Positions 24,057 to 33,396 of a DNA stretch of 64,000 bases are shown here, piece by piece. A model generated the notes under the pieces. It did no database searches, was not told where the DNA came from, and saw nothing but the letters and a program-made list of their open reading frames with translations. How positions within the stretch are numbered: position 1 is the stretch's first letter; each line of letters starts with the position of its first letter. The DNA comes from Ephydatia muelleri (taxonomy: Eukaryota > Porifera > Demospongiae > Spongillida > Spongillidae), in contig JABACO010000009.1 in NCBI GenBank assembly GCA_013339895.1, positions 9,811,728-9,875,727 on the forward strand. Direction: 5' to 3'. A program made the translations under genes and the position numbers.

Positions 24057-27000
24057 ATGTATGGCAGGGGAAGCTATCGCGATATCGACAGCTCACAAGG
24101 TCGTGGCGACGGTGGGCGTGGCCGAGGCAGGGGTTTCCGCCCACGTGGCCGAGGAGGCTTGGGCTTTGCCGACAGCCGCTACAAGAAGAGCTACAGCGAT
24201 GAAGCCAAGGACCAGGTAGACGAGCTCTACAACAAGAAGTTCAAGTTCCGCTGCGATAACCAGAAATGGGAACTGCCCGACGCATCTAAAATGTTCGTGG
24301 AAAGCCCATCTGAGATGACCCGTGTGCGTCAACTGAAGGAAAGACTGAATGCCATAAAGAGTACCCTGAATGACAAAGACCCGATTTCGTGGAACAGTCA
24401 CACGCGGTTCACCGACAGGGCAGGACTTGTCGTGGGCGCGCTGAGGCGAGACTTCCAACCCGAGCTGTGCACGCAGGGCTGGACCAAGCTCCAGGAAATG
24501 GTGTGTTCCTTCCCTATCGTTCCCGAGGAGGTAACCAAGTATAACTCGGTCCACCTCTGCGAAGCACCGGGAGGATTCATCGCGAGCCTCAACCACTACC
24601 TGAAGACGCATCGTAGCGATTGCGAGTGGAACTGGAAGGCCGTTACCCTGAATCCGTACTTCGAGGGAAACTGCATGTTCGCACTGACGGACCAGGATCG
24701 ATTTGTGTGCGAGACGTGGGACCACTGGTTCTGGGGTAAGGAGAACAGTGGAAACCTCACGCACTGGGAGAATGCCTCTGGTCTGCAGAAAGTGGTCGCA
24801 GATGGCTCGAGTGTGCATCTGGTATGCGAATCGAGGCTCTAAACATTGCTATCATGTGACGCGCATGTGACCAATCAGGTGACAGCAGACGGACTTGTTG
24901 ACCTGTCGGAGGATCCAAACGAGCAGGAGTCCCTGATGGTGCAGCTGCTGCTCTGTGAGGCGGTCACAGCTCTCGGAGTGCTCAGCCCCAATGGAAGCTT
25001 TATTCTCAAGACGTTCACCACCTTTGAGTATCAGACTGTGTGTCTCCTTTATCTGCTGTGCTGCTGTTTCAATGAGGTACCAAAACCCTTCTACCAATTA
25101 TTGCCTTCAATATAGGTGTCTTACATTTGAACATTTCACCTCATTCGTTCTCATATAGTTAAGTTAATACTTTGGCTTTTTTTTTTCCCTGCATTCTCTT
25201 GTGACCAAGGTTAATATTTACAAGCCAGTTACAAGTAAGGCAGTCAATTCAGAGCAGTATGTTGTGTGCATTGGATATCAGAACACTGTTGCATCAGGAA
25301 AGCATATGGAGAGACTCAGGCAGGCATTTGGTAGGTCGACCTGCTTGTGTGGAAGAACACACACTGTTAAACATGCATTGCAATTGGTGCTTGACTTTCT
25401 CTCGTGTTATTGTGCCACAGGCCCAAGTGCAACTACCAAAGCCCTCTTCCCCATCTCAACCATCCCGCAAACCTTCATTACTGAGCTGATCACGTGTGTG
25501 GAAAAGTTCACCAAATACCAGAGTGATGCCATAGAAGAAAATGTACGGCTGTATGACTGTATGAGAAAGACCGAAAGACAGTTCATCCAAGAGGTACAGT
25601 GACCCCGCCTCCTGAGATTAGACCACGCCTACTTCCCTGATTAGGTCAGAGAGTTGACATGGGAACGCTTCAGGTCGCGGTTTAACCTCAAAAACCTTCC
25701 GAGGGAGAAGGCCATCGTCACCCACATCCACCTGGTAAGAGGAGGGCGGAGCCAACTAGGGGAAAGCCAGGAAGTCTGGGTGGAGTGTGTGAGGAAGAGG
25801 ATGGGGAGGTGTATTCTGTTTTCTTGTCCCCAGACCTCTGTTACCTCATTCCCAGGATGGCACCCATCTGTCCATGTTGCATCATCCTCCTTTGGACTTT
25901 AACCTCCTTCTTCAAAAAAGACAGAACAGTGATTCCTTCCTTAGCAGGATGGAGGAAAGGAAGAGGGCATGGCTCCCAAAACCAGCTGCTGCAGGAGAGG
26001 AAATCCCACCAATCAGCAAGCAGCCACGCCTCTCAGTCCTAGGGGATGGTGAGTAGCTATTGACTGACCAGGTGTGTGTATCGCATGATCTTAGGGTTTT
26101 AATAGTAATGGTGGGCTTCTAATAGAGAGCAAGGGGTGCTGTATAAGGATGTTGCTTACTTGTATGACATCATCACATTGTGACACACCAGCGGAGACCA
26201 TATCAGCAGTGCAGTATGTGTTGTCCATCTTTGGATACCCGGGGCCAAAGATGGAGGAGAAGATCGATGCTAGGGCTTCCATGGCGCTAGAGATTGAGCC
26301 TGATGACGTCCAATGGATGAAAGTGGGTGTGGTTTGATGGTAGGCAAGTTTAAACGTTTTCAATAGTCGACTTTCATTTCAAGAGCCCAAATCGTCAGAT
26401 CAAATTAGAAGAATTAAAATCATTGGATGGTTTGAAGGTTACCAAGGTGATGGGGTGTGACAGTTGCTTTAGGAGTCGTGTTGACTTGTTCTTCCATTGC
26501 ATAGGTGACTAACTCCATGTTCTGTCACACCGAAGTTCTCAAAACACTTTCTTCAAGCATGGAAAGTGCCCAGGTTATCGACTGGCTCCCCTCCCTCAAC
26601 TATTGACCCCACCCACTCGTGCCCCCCCCCCCCCACACACACACACACACACAGGTGATGCATGCATCTCACAAGGCAGAGCACATGGACATCGTCACAC
26701 ACATCTCCCCGGGACACGCCATCACCAGCACTGACCCACCTTATCACCTCAACCTCGATGCTCTAAACTTTGCTGCCCTTGATCTTTTGGTGGGGTTTAC
26801 CGGGAAAGTAAGTGGGTATTTAAGGACATGTTTTGCAGCCGTTTACGTCGTGTGATCTTTTCAGCGCGATGATCCACAGCAAATGATGTACCTGGACTTG
26901 GCGGGGGCTCCCAGTGGGTTCTCACATTACATCTACTGGAGGAAGAAACAGCTAGCAAAGGTTTGCTTGGTGCCTCAGAATTTCAACCCTTTTGTTTGAT

Positions 27001-28408
27001 GTTTGTGAGATGGTACAGCCTGCACTCCATGTGACCTCACCCCATTGACCTTACCCCTGTGACCTCACCCCATGTGACCTCACCCCCATGTGACCTTAGG
27101 GGTGGGGCATTGTGCGCTTGGAGCGACCACAGCTGGGTGCCACACAGGTCATGGAGGAGCTGGCACCGTGGGACACATTCCAGGTCCTGGGTCCACACTC
27201 AGGTGTGAACATATGTGATAACGCCACCATCATTGGGTAATGGGCACCCGTAGTGTGGATGGTGGGTACTGATAGGTCTCTCCAGTCTGTCCACAGGCGT
27301 TGAGCGTTACTGCCCAAGTGGCGTAGCTCTGGTTATAGGGGAGGTACCAGCCATGCCATTTGGAGCCCACCCTCCAGGATACTCAGAGTTGTGTGGGAAA
27401 CAGCACTTCCTTTCCCAAATGATCTGCGCCTATAAGGTCAGTCCCCAGTCCCAGATGTATTCTGTCTATTATGTAGGTGCAAGTATATATTCCGTGATAC
27501 GTAATAGTTTCATCAGCATCGGATTGCTCTATCAGGTCACAGTGTCTTATCAGGTTCCTGGTATTGTATAGACCCAGTGTGAACTGATTGGTTAATTTTG
27601 TCGCAGACTCTCAAGCAAGGAGGCACATTCATATGTCGTGTCAACGAACTGCTGACACGATTCTCTGCCGGTCTGGTCTACATCTGTTATCTGCACTTCA
27701 GTGAGGTAGGGAGGGGGAGGTGTGGGCGTGGCTTTGGATCACATGATGCCGTTGTAGGTCACAATCTTGAAGCCCATCACCTCCTCCCCTACATCCCCTG
27801 AGCGATTCTTGGTGTGTAAGGGTTATTTGGGATGCAAACCCATCATCACTGAGGTAAGGCTTTTGAAGGGGGGAGGGGCATCGAGGTACATGTACCTTAT
27901 ACTTATATCTGGGGAGGGGGAGGGGCATTGGGGGTAACACATTGAGCTTCATGTATACTATTTAGATGCTGCAAGCTGTCAACAATCATATCACTGAGCT
28001 TCAGGGAAAAAAGGCAGACCATCAGGATGTGCTGGAACTACTTCCTGTCCAGCTATTTTATGGTCAGTGTGTGTAGGTGTGGGGTCACTTGGCACCTTCC
28101 AAGGACCACCGAGTTAAGGTCATCTCTTCCATTAGATGAACAGTTCTATCGCTACCTCACTCTTAGCAACGAGCGGATAGCTCATTTCATGATTTCAAGT
28201 GCCCTCAATATGGAGAAGTACTTCACCAATCCTTCTGTAAGTTAGCAGGGTGTGATGGTCACTGCTATGGCAACAAGCTGTAGTTTCGTCTATTTGATTT
28301 CTCCACTGCTGCTTAACCCTGATCTGTATGTTTCAGCTTCTTCCAAATGAAGCCCCCCTTCTTCTACGCAAAGGGACACTAGAGATGTTGCACCTGATGG
28401 AGCCATGA
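24057..28408 (+). CDS. CMTR2: Cap-specific mRNA (nucleoside-2'-O-)-methyltransferase 2
   Basis: Seventeen exons close in phase: 24057-24821, 24879-25076, 25210-25330, 25421-25593, 25645-25734, 25856-26048, 26210-26322, 26505-26573, 26655-26807, 26865-26960, 27100-27202, 27297-27436, 27607-27705, 27758-27853, 27966-28062, 28136-28236 and 28337-28408; 2679 nt, 892 aa (human is 770). The first half holds the RrmJ/FtsJ-like methyltransferase: SAM-binding LCEAPGGFIASL near residue 168, then VTADG with SEDPNEQES (about 256), and the catalytic lysine in GSFILKTFTTFE (about 299). A second, inactive FtsJ-like domain follows (MMYLDLAGAPSGFSHY, GGTFICRV). The enzyme methylates the 2'-O of the second transcribed nucleotide of capped mRNA. 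Unusual: residues 3-35 are RG-rich (GRGDGGRGRGRGFRPRGRGG), a possible RNA-binding extension. The assignment is secure; the junctions of the middle exons are inferred. Confidence 0.93.
26619..26654. repeat. Poly-C/(CA)n tract forming a 3' splice site
   Basis: C13 followed by (AC)n runs straight into the acceptor CAG before CMTR2 exon 9, so the microsatellite acts as its polypyrimidine-side sequence. Confidence 0.8.
27025..27099. repeat. Short tandem repeat (CATGTGACCTCACCCC) ending in a 3' splice site
   Basis: Four diverged 15-17-bp units. The last one becomes TGTGACCTTAG, the acceptor of CMTR2 exon 11 at 27100. Confidence 0.8.
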
Positions 28409-28898
28409 TGTTCATGTTAACCGTTTTGTCACACTATTGGCTTTTATTAAACTAGTTTTTTGCAAAGTGAACAGTACATGAAGTGTGTGGGAGAGGCATT
28501 GTGTTACTGCACTCCAAAATGAATACAGTTGTATTTGGACTAACCAGCAGACACAAATAACCAGAGTGCTTTTAAAAAAAGTGTTATTATTATAGACGGA
28601 CGCAAAATTGATGTATAAGTTAATTCCCAGGTGTAAACTAGAGGTTCTCATCTGGTTCTTCACCAACGTGACCGTACTTTGCTCCACCTTGCTTTTCTCC
28701 TCTGCATATGCCACAGCACTATAGGGCACAGAGGTGATAATGACTTCAACTGAAATACCATAAACTATGGCTTAGTGAGAATTAAAGCAAAACATTCTGA
28801 AGCTAGCACAAGAGAAACCTTACAATAAACTAATATCCTTAATTTTAACACAACACCAGCCAGAAACTTGAAGTATGCACTTATGTGGCTACACAGAG

Positions 28899-28957
<59 letters not shown>

Positions 28958-28977
28958 CAAGTGGATGATGCCTGGTT
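28409..28977. other. Convergent intergenic region
   Basis: 3' flanks of CMTR2 (+) and the MRH receptor (-). A (GT)n run occupies 28899-28956. No further coding exon. Confidence 0.6.
28899..28956. repeat. (GT)n microsatellite
   Basis: Pure GT run just downstream of the receptor's stop codon, so in its 3' UTR or flank. Confidence 0.95.
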
Positions 28978-30893
28978 TTACCTCTGGAATGGAATCATGC
29001 CACCACTCACCAGCACTGAGCTATAGAAGCCACACCAGAAGTCATAATTTGGAATTATTTTGATACCTCGCTCCTTTTTGACAGCAACTTGGAAAATTAT
29101 ACCCACAAGCAGATAAAATATGACTACCCCAAGCAATCTGCAGAGAGCAAAGACAGTGATGAGCCAACCAGAATACATCTGATCGACCTTACATGCACAA
29201 TACTACCAACAGAGCACCTTACATACACAGCACTACCAACAGAGCACCTTACATACACAGCACTACCAACAGAGCACCTTACATACACAGCACTACCAAC
29301 AGAGCACCTTACATACACAGCACTACCAACAGAGCACCTTACATACACAGCACTACCAACAGAGCACCTTACATACACAGCACTACCAACAGAGCACCTT
29401 ACATACACAGCACTACCAACAGAGCACCTTACATACACAGCACTACCAACAGAGCACCTTACATACACAGCACTACCAACAGAGCACCTTACATACACAG
29501 CAGAGCAACTTACATGCACAATATGGATATCACCACCACCAAAGCAAGCTTCCTGTAGCTGATAACCTTGTTGTAATGTGACGATGTGTGCATTGCGGAA
29601 GTGGGTGTGGTAAGGCAGGCTCCAGCATACGCCATGGATATTGTCACCTGCGGAAGATAACAAAAGAATGTGATGGGATGTGATTGGGAAGTGATTGGGA
29701 AGTGAGGGAGGTGCAACAGGATGTGATTGGGAAGTGAGGGAGGTGCAACAGGATGTGATTGGGAAGTGAGGGAGAACAACAGGATGTGATTGGGAAGTGA
29801 GGAAGGAACGACAAAATGTGATTGGGAAGTGAGGGAGGGGCAACAGGATGTGATTGGGAAGAGAGGTGCAACAGGGAAGTTGGGAGAACAGGATGTGATT
29901 GGGAAGTGAGGGAGGGGCAACATGATGTGATTGGGAAGTGAGGGAGGTGCGTGATTGGGAAATGTGGGAGAACAAGAAGATGTGATTGGAAAGAGAGAGG
30001 TGCAACAGGATGTGATTGGGAAGTGAGGAAGGGACAACATGATATGATTGGGAAGTGGGAGGGGCAACAGGATGTGATTGGGAAGTGAGGGAGGTGCAAC
30101 AGGATGTGATTGGGAAGTGAGGGAGGGCAACATGCTGGAACCACATCCAGAAAACTAACTAGTGTTGCCAACACTTCATAATAAGCACATATTACCATTA
30201 CATTTCCTTACATCACACGCATGAGCATGGCCCTCGTTGAGTGACGTCAGATAGGCAGTGACATTGGGTTGTGTAGGGTCCCAGCGGGTCTTTGGTGAGC
30301 ACTGGAAGGCTATGCTGGTGGTAACCAAGGAGCAGTTTGAAAAGTTACCACCTGTCCACTTGAAGAGAACGCTAGAACCTGAGGTGGTAACGAACATTCA
30401 TGGAGGTACACGCACACTTGTTCAATTCAACATCTGTTGGGCTACTTACAATACCAGCTGTCAATTACGAATGCTACCTGACTGGTCATATCGATAGTTT
30501 CGACTCAAGGCACTATACAGCACTGACCTGATGGTTCGTAAGTGTAGGCTGATGCATTGTAGGCCGAAAAGCCTCCGTTAGAGGTCCAATCCTTCTCACA
30601 CAAGGAAACTCCTGTGCCGCATATTTCCGGCGGCAGTTGCTTACAAACGGAGAAATATATTCTGCACGACGCTGCGCCTACATCTGCACAGCGTGTCTGT
30701 GGAATGTCAAACATCCAGTAGGGTGCACTGCAAAGTAAAGTAACATGGTGGACATTCGAACACACAGTACACTCTTGTAAGGTTATTACCTTGACAGGGT
30801 GGAAATATCATATCCCGCTAGTGTGCAAGCGAATGATGATCCTATAAACGCCAAATGAAGTTCAAAAAGGAGAAACACGGCTTGGACCCCCAT
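28978..30893 (-). CDS. Type I membrane protein with MRH-like luminal domain (cation-dependent mannose-6-phosphate receptor-like)
   Basis: Five exons (minus): 30893-30790, 30727-30528, 30378-30212, 29647-29514, 29137-28978; 765 nt, 254 aa, all phases closing. Order: signal peptide (MGVQAVFLLFELHLAFIGSS), Cys-rich luminal part (SAPYWMFDIPQTRCADV, SCRIYFSVCKQLPPEICGTG, NCSLVTTSIAFQCSP), one membrane helix (residues about 188-215, LALVVVISILCILLGVVIFY), and a short tail RGIKIIPNYDFW. Architecture, length (human M6PR 277) and the IPNxxFW tail fit CD-MPR-type receptors that carry lysosomal hydrolases from Golgi to endosomes. The strand before the last FxC lacks the arginine usual in sugar-binding MRH domains, so lectin activity is doubtful and an ATG27-like sorting role is an alternative. 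The start codon is 57 bases from that of the divergent SUGP1-like gene. Confidence 0.8.
29195..29513. repeat. 30-bp minisatellite starting at a 5' splice site, about 10 copies
   Basis: Plus-strand unit ACATACACAGCACTACCAAC plus AGAGCACCTT. On the gene strand each unit contains TAT-GTAAGG, copying the real donor of receptor exon 4 (CAT-GTAAGT at 29513). It fills most of the 376-nt intron between exons 4 and 5. Confidence 0.95.
29665..30128. repeat. About 31-bp purine-rich minisatellite, about 14 copies
   Basis: Variable unit GATGTGATTGGGAAGTGAGG plus GAGGTGCAACAG. On the gene (minus) strand it is C/T-rich and fills the intron upstream of receptor exon 4. Confidence 0.92.
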
Positions 30894-30950
30894 TTACAGT
30901 AAACAAAGCTGACGTTGCGCTCACGTGCACGTTCTGTTTACAAATACGTC
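30894..30950. promoter_or_regulatory. 57-bp bidirectional promoter/5' UTR with CACGTG E-box
   Basis: Start codons of the receptor (-) and the SUGP1-like gene (+) are 57 bases apart. The interval contains GCTCACGTGCAC (E-box 30922-30927) and TGACGTTGCGC, a CRE-like half site. At least one transcript must start inside it or within the opposite gene's first exon. A TFEB/MITF-type site would suit a lysosomal receptor; this is inference. Confidence 0.55.
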
Positions 30951-31586
30951 ATGGCCGATACGAGTGAGCCAGATACAGCTCATCAAGAAAAAGCTGCAGA
31001 CGAAGATGTAAAGGGGTTTAAGAACGATGGAAGTTTCTTAGAACAATTTAGAAAGTTACAAGACCAGAAAAAAGCGGAGGTACCTAGCGAGAAGCAGCAA
31101 ACACCAGTGCGCTCGATACCGGTGAAGTTGCACGTGTGTGCGCTAAAGAAGCCTACTTCGCGCCTTCTACCCAAAAAGAGTCTCGAAGCCAAGAAAGCAT
31201 TCGACGGAGACGAAGAGGATCCTAACACAGGTGCTCAAATTGGAGTGCTGTCACTCCGACTCTTGCACAGCGTTTGTGCTTAGGGTGTCACGAGTGTCTA
31301 AGTTCTCCCATCAGAGCCAAGCAAAGAGGCAGCGCCTACTGTATGTGAGCCCTCTTTCTCAGCAGCAGAGGGCAGGTTGGCTGCTGAACTGAGTGTCGAG
31401 GCCCCAGACCCTAAAGAAGGCACGCGGAAGAGAAAATCTCGGTGGTCTGATCCTCCCTCAGCTCCAACAGCCATCTTGAGGACAGGGTCTGGACCCATCA
31501 CACCCAACACTTCTTCGACAGAGTTGAGTGAGGCACAACGGCAGCAATTGTTGGAACAGATTGAGGTATTTAGGCCTGATGTGTAC

Positions 31587-31652
<66 letters not shown>

Positions 31653-32618
31653 GGTTGGACTTGTGGTATTCTTTGCTCAGATCAACAGGATAGTTGCAGA
31701 GATACGAGCAGCGAGACAGAAGCGAGGGGATAATAAGTACGATTATGATAGTGATGAAGATGTGCAAGATGGCACATGGGAGCACAAGTTGAGAGCAAGG
31801 GAGATGATTGAAACTGAAGGTAAGGCAACTTGACCTCTGCGTTAATCCATAATGTTTGGCCTTCAATATGGATCACAGTACTTGCATGGCTAGCTGTAGG
31901 TTCATTGCTAACTAGCAAATTCAATCTCATCCACATTAAAATCACCAATGCCTGTATAACTTGGATAGAGTGTGAAGTCCAAGAATAGTTTTACTCTGGC
32001 CATTTAGTCATGTATAGCTATTTAAAAGAAATCTGTTCCCTCGTTCTATCATTTAGATAAAGCTAGGTTGCTGACAGAGACAGCCAAAGGCAAACATCAC
32101 ATTGGAGACTTCTTGCCACCAGAAGAACTAGAGAAGTTTGTGGAGAAGGTTCAGGCAAAGAAAGAGGGGAGGGAAGCAGGTAAGTGAGTCACTGTTATGC
32201 CTCTAAACATCAACCTTGTCGTTCCAGACATATCAGACTACAAGACGCACAAGTTGTCAGACGATAACATTGGATACAAGATGCTGCAAAAGGCTGGATG
32301 GAAGGAGGGCAGTGGGCTGGGGACCAGTGGAGCTGGAATTGTAGCACCTATCAACAAGTAACGAAGTTGTCATAGTGTTGCTATGATGTGCATTGCATGT
32401 GTGCATGAGCAGGGGGCGTCAGTCCTTTGACCAGTCAGGACTGGGAACTGATCTTCCTGGGGAGGTGGAGAAAGACGATGATGCCTTTGAAACATACAGA
32501 AAGAGAATGATGCTTGCGTATAGGTTCAGACCCAACCCATTGGTGAGAAGTAATGATGAGTCCTGCATTCGACCAACAATGTCCTTTACAGAACAATCCA
32601 AGAAGACCGTATTACTGA
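30951..32618 (+). CDS. SUGP1: SUGP1-like G-patch splicing factor lacking SURP domains
   Basis: Seven exons: 30951-31230, 31303-31565, 31681-31819, 32057-32179, 32228-32357, 32413-32542, 32592-32618; 1092 nt, 363 aa, phases closing. Diagnostic blocks: [15 protein letters not shown] (residues about 23-37), [44 protein letters not shown], the G-patch ([20 protein letters not shown]) and the conserved tail [12 protein letters not shown] plus NNPRRPYY. The last eight residues come from a separate 27-nt coding exon. In animals, SUGP1 works with SF3B1 and the DHX15 helicase at branch-site recognition through its G-patch. Human SUGP1 is 645 aa with two SURP modules between the N-terminal motif and the KRKSRW region; here the two parts are joined directly and neither SURP is present. 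Identity is strong; loss versus ancestral absence is unresolved. Confidence 0.88.
31588..31648. repeat. (GT)n microsatellite in intron 2
   Basis: GT run starting about 20 bases after the exon 2 donor of the SUGP1-like gene. Confidence 0.95.
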
Positions 32619-33396
32619 TGGTTGATGGTTCCCAAAGTGTTTGTGTTGCGTGTTGTGTATATTGATTTTCTTTTCCTGACAAAATGCTGGTTGTTGTTAT
32701 TAACGTTAATAATTACCTGCGTAGACACACCCAGCAGACATTATGAGATTGTGCGATTAAGCCAATAACATTTGTCGTTTCTTTTTTTTGGCTCTGAAGC
32801 AATTACAGATGGCAGTTGCCTGAGTGTTGCAAACAGTGTTGATGGCCACATAATGTGTGCAAATTGCCATGCTTGCTTTTCTATGTCACCTGTATTGTCC
32901 AAGGAAAAATGAAATCCAGCTTGCTAAATAACTTTCAATTATTTAAATACTTTATAATAACTTGGACACAACAACTTTGATTTTGGACAACTCTACAACT
33001 CATATATACAGATTGAAACATAATTGAAGTTTCATTATAAGAAGTGTACATGAAAGTATCACCATACGAGACCCATCACCACCATTTGCAAAACCAGTTC
33101 AGGACTATTTAGTTGTAGGATCCTATCAACCCCACCCCTCTCTGCCTTGTTTCCTTGCATTTTGTACCACCAGTCCTTAATCTCTTTTGGCCACTGCTTC
33201 AGATGGACTCCCCTCTGTGCCACTGCCTGCTTGCTGGCCCAGATTCATGAACTTCCCCTAGTGCCCTATGGTGTCATCACTGACCACACCCTTAATTCAT
33301 GTTTTGTCACCTTTAAAATACAATAATAAATTGTTCATATACATAAAGTACATACAGATTGAAACATAGTTGAAGTTTCATTATAAGAAGTGTACA
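32619..33396. other. Convergent 3' flank, containing a partial copy of the DmX gene end
   Basis: 3' regions of the SUGP1-like gene (+) and the DmX gene (-). 33008-33090 duplicates, with small changes, the DmX terminal coding end and 3' UTR at 33354-33440 (shared TACAGATTGAAACATA, ATAAGAAGTGTACAT, CACCATACGAGAC). Confidence 0.7.

Noticed and set aside
24093..24818. 241-codon minus-strand frame opposite CMTR2 exon 1
   Set aside because: Antisense shadow of a GC-rich conserved exon. No recognisable domain.
29195..29513. CRISPR-like regular repeats here and in the other arrays
   Set aside because: Units are directly adjacent with no unique spacers, and the context is eukaryotic introns. They are minisatellites.
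32543..32665. Read-through C-terminus of the SUGP1-like gene
   Set aside because: Donor GTGAGA and acceptor CAG restore the conserved NNPRRPYY ending, so the read-through tail is most likely intron.
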